This document shows, in pieces, positions 1-7,461 of a stretch of 12,500 bases of DNA. The DNA is from Glandiceps talaboti (Eukaryota > Hemichordata > Enteropneusta > Spengelidae). The stretch lies in contig NC_135557.1 in assembly GCF_964340395.1 (NCBI RefSeq), positions 16,852,367 to 16,864,866 of the forward strand, read 5' to 3'. Below the pieces are notes generated by a model. That model had not been told where the DNA came from. It made no database searches and was given only the letters and a program-made list of their open reading frames with translations. Each line of letters begins with the position of its first letter. The stretch's first letter is position 1. The position numbers and the translations under genes were made by a program.

Positions 1-150
1 ACTATAGTAACAGAAATGTATCAGTTGGGAAAAGTAGTGGAAGTAGTGTATGATGTAAGCTTTGAGTTTAGTAACATGTTTAATCATCACTCTATTAGCA
101 GCCATGGGAAAATTTGCATCGAAGTTAGGAAATCTAATGGAAATATTGAA

Positions 151-208
151 TGACGTATTTTTTAATGACGTAACATGTCTTCATTTGCATATAATTTGCA
201 TATAAATA
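151..208 (+). promoter_or_regulatory. Candidate promoter-like motif cluster: two CRE-like sites, two POU octamers, TATA-like box
   Basis: Seen: TGACGTA at 151-157 and TGACGTAA at 166-173 (CREB/ATF-like), perfect POU octamers ATTTGCAT at 183-190 and 194-201 spaced 11 bp apart (about one helical turn), and TATAAATA at 201-208. Known: octamer plus TATA box is the arrangement of histone H2B promoters, and octamers occur in snRNA enhancers. Inferred: this could be a promoter reading rightward, but no histone or snRNA coding sequence follows within the window. The cluster may be chance in AT-rich DNA. Confidence 0.25.
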
Positions 209-247
209 TGCAATATAATGTTTTAGATATTGCACTGCACTACAAAT

Positions 248-416
248 ACCATAAGTATGCGCGTGCACCAGTGCAAGTAATCTCTGGTACATATGTAATA
301 ATACCACTAGTGTGCACACACATACCGGTGCAAGTAATCTCTGGTACATATGTAATAATACCACTAGTATGCACACACATCAGTGCAAGTAATCTCTGGT
401 ACATTATGTAATAACA
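248..416. repeat. Minisatellite, three copies of a 55-57 bp unit
   Basis: Three head-to-tail units start at about 248, 303 and 360. Each runs from an ACCA(C/T)AGTATGC-like start through GTGCAAGTAATCTCTGGTAC to TATGTAATAA. Units 2 and 3 are nearly identical. Unit 1 has a diverged first 20 bp, with GCGTGCACCAG in place of the CACACACAT part. Small indels give the 55, 57 and about 56 bp unit lengths. Open frames across this block on both strands are products of the repetition and are not called as genes. Confidence 0.9.
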
Positions 417-791
417 CACAAGGTGTATAAAAAGTTAGTATCTGGATACATTTAAAGTAGTGTCTGAATTTCTAACTCTCCACGAATATACGCATCGTAA
501 CGGGTGAAACACAAATCATTCTCGAGTGTTCTATCACCATTTTTCATCAACTTTGATCTTTCTTTAAAACTACAGGATACAATGCAGTATGCCCACCGAA
601 TTTCTTAATCCAATAAAAATTCAGTCAATATCCATCGGTAGATGTCAAAATGTAATATGATATGCTTTCAATCCGAGGGAATCATCATGATCAGTTACAT
701 CTCTCCTTATTTTTTTGTAAACGTACCACACCATTCAGAGCATAAAGTATCATACATTTTTCATTAATTTATAGTTCGTTGAATTATATTT
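417..791. other. Non-coding stretch, no recognised gene
   Basis: AT-rich single-copy-looking sequence. The only motif noted is TATAAAAA at 426-433, a TATA-like octamer directly after the minisatellite. No ORF, RNA gene or repeat boundary was recognised. Confidence 0.6.
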
Positions 792-815
792 CACACACAC
801 ACACACACACACACG

Positions 816-846
<31 letters not shown>

Positions 847-853
847 ACACACA
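792..853. repeat. (CA)n microsatellite
   Basis: About 30 CA dinucleotides interrupted by three CG-containing (GC) steps. It leads within about 10 bp into a TA array. Confidence 0.95.
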
Positions 854-860
854 ATCTAGC

Positions 861-863
<3 letters not shown>

Positions 864-955
<92 letters not shown>
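864..955. repeat. (TA)n microsatellite
   Basis: About 45 TA units with a single GT interruption near 941. The array ends exactly where the dispersed repeat head (954 onward) begins. This suggests that the repeat inserted into, or carries, the TA tract. Confidence 0.95.
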
Positions 956-1042
956 ACTCGGTGAGTATCAATCTGCTAAGACAGTGCTCTATACCGCAGT
1001 GGCAGAGCGTAATAGTTTTGGTAGTACTGGAACTCTTTCTTG
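954..1042 (+). repeat. Dispersed repeat head, copy 1 (possible tRNA-derived SINE head)
   Basis: This 89 bp block is repeated 214 bp downstream (1168-1256) with 3 mismatches (97% identity). Inside it, 992-1009 matches a typical tRNA D-arm/A-box string at about 15 of 18 positions (CGCAGTGG followed by CAGAGCG). GCTCT and AGAGC at 986-990 and 1004-1008 can pair. A weak B-box-like string lies at 1043-1053. A tRNA-derived SINE origin is therefore possible but not established. The copy is embedded in the left part of a long palindrome and flanked upstream by TA repeats. Confidence 0.7.
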
Positions 1043-1154
1043 GGTGTAACTCGGAGTTTCACGCATATTGCGATCATCAGACACTCTGATGATCGCAATA
1101 TGCGTGAAACTCCGAGTTACACCCAAGAAAGAGTTCCAGTACTACCAAAACTAT
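1012..1154. repeat. Perfect palindrome: 70 bp arms, 3-nt loop
   Basis: Arms 1012-1081 and 1085-1154 are exact reverse complements over all 70 positions, with CAC as the loop (1082-1084). The left arm includes the last 31 bp of the dispersed repeat head plus a 36 bp segment (1046-1081) that begins GTAACTCGGAG. The right arm carries the same 36 bp inverted (1085-1120). A transcript of either strand would fold into an uninterrupted 70 bp duplex. The absence of any mismatch implies a recent origin, continuing conversion between arms, or an assembly artefact. Confidence 0.97.
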
Positions 1155-1167
1155 GTATATATATATG

Positions 1168-1256
1168 TAATTCGGTGAGTATCAATCTGCTAAGACAGTG
1201 CTCTATACCGCAGTGGCAGAGCGCAATAGTTTTGGTAGTACTGGAACTTTTTCTTG
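1168..1256 (+). repeat. Dispersed repeat head, copy 2
   Basis: Direct copy of 954-1042, differing at three positions (957/1171, 1010/1224 and 1035/1249). After position 1256 it diverges from copy 1. Where copy 1 continues into the GTAACTCGGAG segment, copy 2 goes straight to GCATTGTGCGATCATCAG. This looks like a roughly 20 bp deletion relative to a common ancestor. Confidence 0.9.
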
Positions 1257-1307
1257 CATTGTGCGATCATCAGACAACGTGATGTTGCAACCATCGCCCA
1301 TGTGGGA

Positions 1308-1367
<60 letters not shown>

Positions 1368-1400
1368 GATGATCGCACAATGCGTGAAACTCCGAGTTAC
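1256..1400 (+). repeat. Foldback repeat with an ATCT microsatellite in its loop
   Basis: Arms of 18 bp at 1256-1273 (GCATTGTGCGATCATCAG) and 1366-1383 are exact reverse complements. Between them lie a short unique segment (1274-1306) and an (ATCT)n array. The tail 1365-1400 is a third copy, with 2 mismatches, of the 36 bp segment that forms the core of the palindrome at 1046-1120. The same segment next to the array (1280-1310) recurs inverted at 2432-2467. Confidence 0.85.
1307..1367. repeat. (ATCT)n tetranucleotide microsatellite
   Basis: About 15 uninterrupted ATCT units, sitting inside the loop of the surrounding foldback repeat. Confidence 0.95.
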
Positions 1401-1402
1401 AA

Positions 1403-1404
<2 letters not shown>

Positions 1405-1457
<53 letters not shown>
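1405..1457. repeat. (AT)n microsatellite
   Basis: About 26 AT units immediately 3' of the repeat-family tail. Together with 864-955 and the short TA tract at 1156-1166, every copy of the repeat family in this cluster is bounded by TA repeats. Confidence 0.95.
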
Positions 1458-1460
<3 letters not shown>

Positions 1461-1908
1461 CCATACACGTACAACAAATGAAGAAACGTTGTTTCATGCC
1501 TCAATACGTCTCTGGTGATTATGGTTTAGTATTAATCGTTATTTCTAGCTTCAGACCACATACTAATACAAATATGTATAGTTGTCTCAAATAATGTAAG
1601 AGATACGAAAGATATCGAGCCATTGAAAATACTAAGTGGACACGTGCTGGATGATGCTGGGCTGACACGTGTGTTTTATTTTTGGCGTACATCAAACCTC
1701 ATCGTCTGACAATTCTGATGTGCTATTCCTTCTAGATTCGATCCCGTCACAGATAATACTACATCATCGGGGCATCGTATTCACTCACTGAATGTGAGAG
1801 TTCATCTTCCGGTTACTTTCAGTTCATCCCCCTCCAGCTCTAGTAAACTCACCGTACATATCTGCTGTATATCTGTATGTTTCCTTCTCTTCGACACTCT
1901 CAAAGTGG
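1458..1908. other. Non-coding stretch with two E-boxes, no recognised gene
   Basis: No ORF of note. Two canonical CACGTG E-boxes occur at 1641-1646 and 1666-1671. A GATTCGATCCC string near 1735 resembles a Pol III B-box, but no matching D-arm or acceptor stem was found. Confidence 0.5.
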
Positions 1909-1975
1909 CTCTGTCTCTGTCTCTGTCTCTGTCTCTGTCTTTGTCAGTCTGTCTGTCAGTCTGTCCCTTTCTCTC
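1909..1975. repeat. (CTGTCT)n degenerate hexanucleotide repeat
   Basis: About five clean CTGTCT units (1909-1941) decay into GTCT/GTCAGTCT variants up to about 1975. Confidence 0.85.
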
Positions 1976-2036
1976 AACAGCAGGATTTGTAATATTATTG
2001 CACTATGGGCCTATGGCCTTATATTTCTGAAATAAA
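1909..2036 (+). promoter_or_regulatory. Candidate 3' splice site followed by a polyadenylation signal
   Basis: A pyrimidine-rich CTGTCT tract (1909-1975) ends in TTTCTCTCAACAG at 1968-1980, which fits an acceptor consensus with a cut after 1980. AATAAA follows at 2031-2036, about 50 bp downstream. Together these could define a short terminal exon on the plus strand. The pyrimidine tract is itself a microsatellite, so the resemblance may be accidental. Confidence 0.2.
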
Positions 2037-2064
2037 TATATTTATATATTTACATATGTATATG

Positions 2065-2292
<228 letters not shown>

Positions 2293-2297
2293 GAAGG

Positions 2298-2436
<139 letters not shown>

Positions 2437-2467
2437 TCCCTTTCTGTGGGCGATGGTTGCAACATCA
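2437..2467 (-). repeat. Inverted fragment of the foldback repeat family
   Basis: Read on the minus strand, 2447-2467 is identical over 21 bp to 1280-1300 and then continues into GGGAATCTATC and the tetranucleotide array, as copy 2 does. The head of the family (the 954-1042 type) is absent here; similarity stops at 2467. This shows that the microsatellite travels with the repeat family. Confidence 0.88.
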
Positions 2468-3147
2468 ATTATAACGGCATGTTACTTTGCTCCCAACCCT
2501 AAACTTTAATATAGTTTGAAGCAACTAAAATGTGATTGATACCCTGAGATGTATTCCATGTAAGATGTACATCTATCCCCTTGGCTATCTATAGTGCAGA
2601 ATGAGAATGCTGACCCATTGTGCACCCTTTCGATTTCTACGGTTTTAATAATAGAAAAAAATACTACGTTCAAATTTTGTACGGTTTCAACAAATTCGAT
2701 AGACCAGATATCCCACAAGATTAGGTATTCATGAAATGTAACTTTGATTTGGTAAAGTAAATCTTAGTCGACAAAAGAGACTTGGTTGGCTTCAGGGTAT
2801 GCAGCGTCGTATGATGAGTCTTTCATGGGCTTCACTAAAGTCATGGTTCGGTTAATGAAGCCTTAGTTGTTCCGAAAATAATTTGTCGCAAGTCAGCATC
2901 AGGTCGGAGATGAGATGAGCATGATCATTGTGCACCGTAGTATTCGCGTCTATGATATGTATCATTATAGGGTGTCTTTCAGGTTTGAATGGAGCTCTCA
3001 ATGCATTCTACTAGAGAGGAAATTAAGGGAAAGTATCAAGTGATCGAGATTTGTGATTACGCTAACATGTAATAACTGTTTCTCACGAGAATGCGCCTGT
3101 CGTTAAATTGTCTACACCATATTTATCTCGGGTTTTTTTGGACGATC
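2468..3147. other. Non-coding stretch, no recognised gene
   Basis: A 70-codon open frame lies on the minus strand at 2506-2718. Its product has no motif I recognise and its length is within chance for this composition. Nothing else stands out. Confidence 0.55.
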
Positions 3148-3349
3148 TGTATGTATGTATGTATGTATGTATGTATGTATGTATGTATGTATGTCTGTCT
3201 GTCTGTATGTCTGGGTGTGTATGTATGTATGTATGTATGTATGTATGTATGTATGTATGTATGTATGTATGTATGTCTTTCTGTCTGTGCATGTATATAT
3301 GTATGTATGTATGTATGTATGTGTGTGTGTGTATGTATGTATGTATGTA

Positions 3350-3380
<31 letters not shown>

Positions 3381-3433
3381 ATGTATGTATGTATGTATGA
3401 ATGTATGTATGTATGTATGTATGTATGTATGTA
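3148..3433. repeat. (GTAT)n-type compound tetranucleotide array
   Basis: Long runs of GTAT with interspersed GTCT (about 3193-3205 and 3276-3288) and GTGT blocks (about 3321-3332 and 3350-3364). A period-4 sequence without stop codons keeps several frames open on both strands. This accounts for the long Tyr-Val-Cys-Met and Thr-His-Ile translations here, which are not genes. Confidence 0.96.
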
Positions 3434-3494
3434 GGTGGGTGGATGGGTGGGTCAGTGGGTGGGTGGGTGGATAGGTAGGTAGGTAGGTAGGTAT
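3434..3494 (+). repeat. G-rich (GGTG/GGTA)n repeat with a G-quadruplex motif
   Basis: Six GGG runs at 3437-3439, 3445-3447, 3449-3451, 3457-3459, 3461-3463 and 3465-3467, separated by loops of 5, 1, 5, 1 and 1 nt. This satisfies the canonical four-tract G3/N1-7 pattern more than once. It is followed by GGTA units to about 3492. It is the degenerate right end of the GTAT array. Confidence 0.85.
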
Positions 3495-3496
3495 GT

Positions 3497-4330
3497 CATG
3501 TATATTTGAGATTGTCCTTATGTTCATCTGACTAAAATATAAGCATTCACACAGAAATAAGACCTACTTCGGAGTATGATTAAAATTTATGCATGAAAAC
3601 AGTTGTCTGGCGTTCTAAAACCATGGATTGAATAATGTTAGACTTCAACAAAACTGAGAATGGTTCAAAGTTATTCTTATATCTCCATTCATATGATAAT
3701 GCTATGAATATGAGAATGTATTAGAATTGAACTATGGACCTACCATGTTTTTTCTGTTTTAAATGAAAGGCGACTCGGAGGTGTTCTATAAATAAACTGA
3801 GAGCAGGGCACATTTTCCTTAAATAGGGAAACCGGAGAAGTGACGTAATTCACTGAATAATCAAGTCAGAATATTATTTCAGTATTTTGAAGATCGGTGT
3901 AGGTCATTCCTAATGAGAATTCACTTCGACATAGGAGATGTTAGGTTTTGATCATACATCTTTGATCTAACAAATTCGCCTAGGGGTATACTGCCAGTAT
4001 GAAAAGACTAATTAAAGTAACATCATTACATTACAGAGGTCGTCGTGAAACTATTAAAAGTTTCCTGCTGTTGACATGGCATCCAAAGCTATACTTTATC
4101 CTTATAATTAGTAACATTACAGGCAACACATGTGCTTTTTACCTGCACCAAGGAGGTTGGACGTGTGCACTGCATTACCTGTCAAATGCGCCTCATAAAT
4201 GCACTGTTTAAACTTGTGTTGTGACTTTGTTCAAGAAAACCCTCGGTTAAAATCAAGGGTGAGAAAATTAGGGGTCACCATGCAATTTTCTTAAACAGAG
4301 TTCAAAATAGCATCAAAATAAAATCATTCC
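3497..4330. other. Non-coding stretch, no recognised gene
   Basis: Contains a CRE-like TGACGTAA (3841-3848) inside a short 5 bp-arm inverted repeat (3839-3854). A 70-codon plus-strand open frame at 3999-4211 has no recognisable domain. No element boundaries were seen. Confidence 0.55.
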
Positions 4331-4406
4331 AGAATCCAATATGGCCGCCAAATACAAGAATCCAATATGGCCACCAAATACTAGAATCCAATATGGCCAC
4401 CAAATA
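4331..4406. repeat. 26 bp tandem repeat, about 2.9 copies, with YY1-like cores
   Basis: Units start at 4331, 4357 and 4383. Each contains AATCCAATATGGCC followed by GCCAAATA or ACCAAATA. Differences between units are single bases. On the minus strand each unit contains GGCCATATTGG, which includes the YY1 core CCATNTT. Three such cores are thus spaced exactly 26 bp apart. Confidence 0.92.
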
Positions 4407-4890
4407 GTATGTTAACGGTATAAGAAAAATATTATTGGTTTCCTTAAAAACAATTGGGAATCCAAAACTTTCTTTTATTATTTCAAAAGGACAAGCAGTA
4501 ATCTTCTATAAGGTAAAATTTTGAAGAGAATTGAAGAACTTTGATTTTTAGGGAAATTCGTCGCTAAGGCATGGTCTAACTTAATGTCATCAGTCATCGC
4601 GCTTGAATTACTGAGGAGAGTTCATGTGTAGTAATTAATAGCTGTCTTATTACCCGTTAGCGATGGCATAAACTCTATCGAGTGTCCATCTAGTTTGTAT
4701 TTGTCCTCTAACCAATGAACCAATATTATATGTTGTGAGGTTAGTATCTTGTACTATAGTAGGCACTGAATACATATAACATTCGAGCTCCACAGCACCA
4801 GACACTTTCTACCTTTACCAATTGCAAGGTTCTAGTCTGATGGCGACACACATTTATTGTGTGTATCATGTGACAGGAAGTTGACAGAGG
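4407..4890. other. Non-coding stretch, no recognised gene
   Basis: Only a small hairpin is noted: ACACACA at 4846-4852 and TGTGTGT at 4858-4864 around a 5-nt loop. No ORF of interest. Confidence 0.55.
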
Positions 4891-4894
4891 TTAC

Positions 4895-4997
4895 GCACGC
4901 ATACGCGTTCGCGTGTGCGTGCATGTATGCGTTTGAGTATGGAGGTGTTGCGTGCGCGTGTGTGTGTGCGTGTGTGCGTGTGTGTGTTCGCGCGCGC
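4895..4997. repeat. Alternating purine-pyrimidine (CG/TG) tract, Z-DNA-prone
   Basis: GCGTGTG-type sequence dominates, especially 4950-4997, which ends in CGCGCGCG. The left part has 12 bp arms, 4895-4906 and 4911-4922, that pair with one mismatch around GTTC. It is CpG-rich compared with its surroundings and ends 23 bp before the foldback element at 5021. Confidence 0.85.
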
Positions 4998-5020
4998 AAA
5001 TTTGTGTTTCTGTCTTACAG

Positions 5021-5357
5021 TTAAAGTGGTCATATGGATGATGATTTGGTATTTATTTTGGATTTCTAATTTATAAAACAAATTTATCATGTCTACCTAC
5101 TTGAAAAGTCACTTTGAATTAACATATATTAACTCCTTGTTTGTAACCCAATAATTGGCAAATAATTAATGAACGTTTAAAATGTTTGTTATTGTACGTA
5201 CAATAACAAACATTTCACACATTGTTTAGCCTTTTTGCATTTATTGAGTTATAAACACAAGACTTAGGCAATGTTGTTTTAGATTTTTTCAAGTAGGAAG
5301 CCACGATAACATTTTTAAAAAATAAATACCAAATCCTCATCCATATGACCACTTTAA
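5021..5357. mobile_element. Foldback MITE, about 337 bp, with TTAA ends
   Basis: Terminal arms 5021-5059 and 5319-5357 are reverse complements over 39 bp with one mismatch. Both begin TTAAAGTGGTCATATGGATG. Beyond the termini the two halves still align in inverted orientation with substitutions and small indels: for example, CCTACTTGAAAA in the left half matches its inverse near 5288-5300. The centre is a perfect 36 bp palindrome, so the entire element is one long hairpin. There is no ORF of size, so it is non-autonomous. Complementarity stops exactly outside TTAA on both sides. TTAA (piggyBac-like) or TA (Tc1/mariner-like) target duplication are both possible, since the ends are self-complementary. 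Confidence 0.88.
5180..5215. repeat. Perfect 36 bp palindrome at the element centre
   Basis: Arms 5180-5197 and 5198-5215 are exact reverse complements with no loop, centred on GTAC within TTATTGTACGTACAATAA. It is the apex of the foldback element and is better conserved than the arms that flank it. Confidence 0.95.
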
Positions 5358-5838
5358 GTCAGTTTTCAATATTAATTCTTATACATACAGAACTGAAGAG
5401 TATAAGTGAATCGAAAGTGTTGCGAACATTGTTGAATATTACATTTTTTTCCAAATCAATACATTGCATTCTCTCACTGTAGATGAATGTAAAATTCTCA
5501 AGTTGTAATTTAAAACGCCTGTTTCAAATGGTTTCCATAGAAACAAAGCAATGCGAAGAATCCGATATTGTTTTACCACAGGAGGTCATTTTACTCGATA
5601 CTCGACACGTCTCTTTATATAAAATTTCTTGACTAGACTCCCACAATCTGACACATTTCATCAAACTCCAATGTGTTGGCATTAGCAATGACACGTCTAT
5701 AACACTCAATGGTGTTTACTACTTTAACAGTCACTGTGGATATGCAGAAGATAGTGGGTATGCATGGTGACAATAATTGAGGTGAAGACAAGAGTCTGAA
5801 ACTAGAAAGGGGGAAGCACTAAACAGACAAACAGACAC
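5358..5838. other. Non-coding stretch, no recognised gene
   Basis: A 61-codon minus-strand frame at 5524-5709 has no recognised domain. No repeat structure was seen. Confidence 0.5.
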
Positions 5839-5869
5839 ACATACATACATACATACATACATACATACA

Positions 5870-5901
<32 letters not shown>

Positions 5902-5911
5902 CACACACACG

Positions 5912-5945
<34 letters not shown>
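5839..5945. repeat. (ATAC)n and (CA)n compound microsatellite
   Basis: About 15 ATAC units (5839-5899) continue into CA units with two GC interruptions (5900-5945). ATAC is the complement of the GTAT array at 3148-3433, so the same tetranucleotide occurs on opposite strands. Confidence 0.95.
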
Positions 5946-5946
<1 letters not shown>

Positions 5947-6114
5947 CGCGTTTACAAGATGGTGATTTCACTTTAAAAAAGAATTGAGCTTGAATTACAA
6001 CGAGCGGGATGCGGTTTGTTCTTTAGTTTATCTTATTTTGCCTTGACTTGGTGCCCTTTTTTTGTTTTTTTTAGTCTTTTGCGTTTGTTTTTTGTCTTGT
6101 CTGTTTATTAATTT

Positions 6115-6180
6115 TGGTTTGGTTTGGTTTGGTTTGGTTTGGTTTGATTTGGTTTGGTGTGGTTTTGTTGGTTGGTGTGG
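6115..6180. repeat. (GGTTT)n pentanucleotide repeat, disrupted
   Basis: About eight GGTTT units (6115-6158) decay into GGTTTTGTTGGTTGGTGTGG. Related GGTTT/GGATT sequence continues at 6218-6240 and resumes at 6494-6520 beyond the inserted MITE. Confidence 0.88.
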
Positions 6181-6235
6181 TTTATTTGGTCTCATTTTAG
6201 TGTGGTTGCTTTGGTCGGGATTGGATTGGATTGGA

Positions 6236-6493
6236 TTGAATAGGGAACTTGCAAACCCGCCATGTTGAATGTTGCATTATGGGAAATGTGATAATAAATA
6301 CTAATCAATTAGTATTGTAAACAATGTTGTTAAATTGTTTATAACCATGAATGATCAATTCATATTTAGCTTGACCAGTGTGGGAGGTTTATTTCATCGG
6401 TAGCTCCAGATAAGATATTACGATAACCACAGATAAACCCACAGTCCTTTGCGTCTGAGTATGCTCAGTCTGGATTGCAAGTTCCCTATTGAA
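6236..6493. mobile_element. MITE, 248 bp, with 14 bp TIRs and a TTGAA duplication
   Basis: Terminal inverted repeats TAGGGAACTTGCAA at 6241-6254 and its exact reverse complement at 6475-6488 bound a 248 bp element. Both ends are flanked by TTGAA (6236-6240 and 6489-6493), read as a 5 bp target-site duplication. A TA duplication with 12 bp TIRs is an alternative reading. The interior has no ORF but has two small hairpins: arms 6297-6305/6308-6316, and arms 6318-6325/6334-6341. Insertion into the GGTTT tract is visible from the matching low-complexity sequence on both sides. Superfamily is not determined. Confidence 0.85.
6270..6286 (-). promoter_or_regulatory. ZNF143/Staf-like binding motif inside the MITE
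   Basis: On the minus strand the sequence TTTCCCATAATGCAAC matches the first 13 positions of the Staf/ZNF143 consensus YWCCCRNMATSCM and then diverges. Only the match is seen; binding is inferred. If the motif belongs to the element consensus, each copy would carry it. Confidence 0.35.
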
Positions 6494-6520
6494 TTTGGTT
6501 CGGTTTGGATTTTGTTTGGA

Positions 6521-7450
6521 AAAAATACCACAGTCCAACAATTCCACTTTTTACACAACAGCTAAACTACTCCTTTGAGCACGAATAATTTTCCTCCTGC
6601 CGGAAAGAGCCCTGGGAGTTTTCCAACAATGAAGAAGTAAGACATCTTACATTGACAATCCAAGTAATACATCCCATTATACATGTAGTCGACAGCAATT
6701 GTATAGGGAATGATATATATTTCATCTTAGACGTTTCATAACATGTTATCATTACAAAGTACGGCGTAAATTACTACTTCAGGTACCTAGAATCAACTCC
6801 TGTGAAAATAGCCTGACCAGAACTAATGACACAGAAATCAGTACGAAAAAAATATGATAAAACTCCTCCATCATTTTGTTCGTGTGCCTGTGTTACTGAC
6901 TACTGACTTGAGTAGAAGGGCCTTATTAGTCCGTTATACACATTGTGGCAATCGTAATAAGTATTCGTCAACATCTCCCGTAAGATGCGTGGAACGTGAC
7001 TCTGTGACAAAGGCCTAAATGATTCTTCACTATGAGATTCTTCAGTATATAAGCCTGAACATAGTTACGTGCGAATTAATTGGAAACTTGAAGGACACGT
7101 TTACACCACTTTAGAGAGAGTCTACGCATCCATCATCGAACTCCCACATCATCTAGCAACTCATCAGTTTCCACTAAAGTATTCTGGTCTGCCATCTTTC
7201 ATATATTGCCAATTTTCGATTCTCCTAACAAGTTAGTCATAACACCGTTCACTACTAACTCGAGGACGCGCTGTATTTGAAAGGTATATTTGGATAGAAT
7301 ATATAGGCTTAATCACTGCAGTAAACGAGTGTACACACCTGTTTTTTCTTTTTTACTTTCAACTTGAAAATAAAAATTAAGCCAACAGCTGAATATAATC
7401 AAACAGCACGAACAGAGCAATTCTTTCATGACTGACGTTATTCAATTAGT
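6521..7450. other. Non-coding stretch, no recognised gene
   Basis: A 61-codon minus-strand frame at 6567-6752 is unrecognised. No repeat, RNA gene or convincing promoter was seen. Confidence 0.55.
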
Positions 7451-7461
7451 GGGGGGGGGGG
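7451..7461 (+). repeat. G11 homopolymer
   Basis: Eleven consecutive G, a slippage-prone tract. The length should be treated as uncertain in any assembly. Confidence 0.9.

Noticed and set aside
248-416. CRISPR-like array
   Set aside because: The units are contiguous tandem copies without unique spacers, and the context is an animal-type genome.
750-1481. Open frames with Ile-Tyr and Cys-Val repeats
   Set aside because: These translate TA, CA and ATCT arrays and the palindromic repeat.
1684-1746. Possible tRNA gene (GATTCGATCCC resembles a B-box)
   Set aside because: No convincing D-arm, anticodon arm or acceptor stem could be paired upstream.
3091-3527. Several overlapping long open frames on both strands
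   Set aside because: A period-4 GTAT array without stop codons keeps multiple frames open; overlapping frames on both strands are a sign of artefact.
4541-4562. Similarity to 10634-10658 (TTGATTTTTAGGGAA-like strings followed by AATTCGTC)
   Set aside because: Similarity needs gaps and fades quickly; too weak by eye to call a dispersed repeat. A local alignment with a significance estimate would decide.
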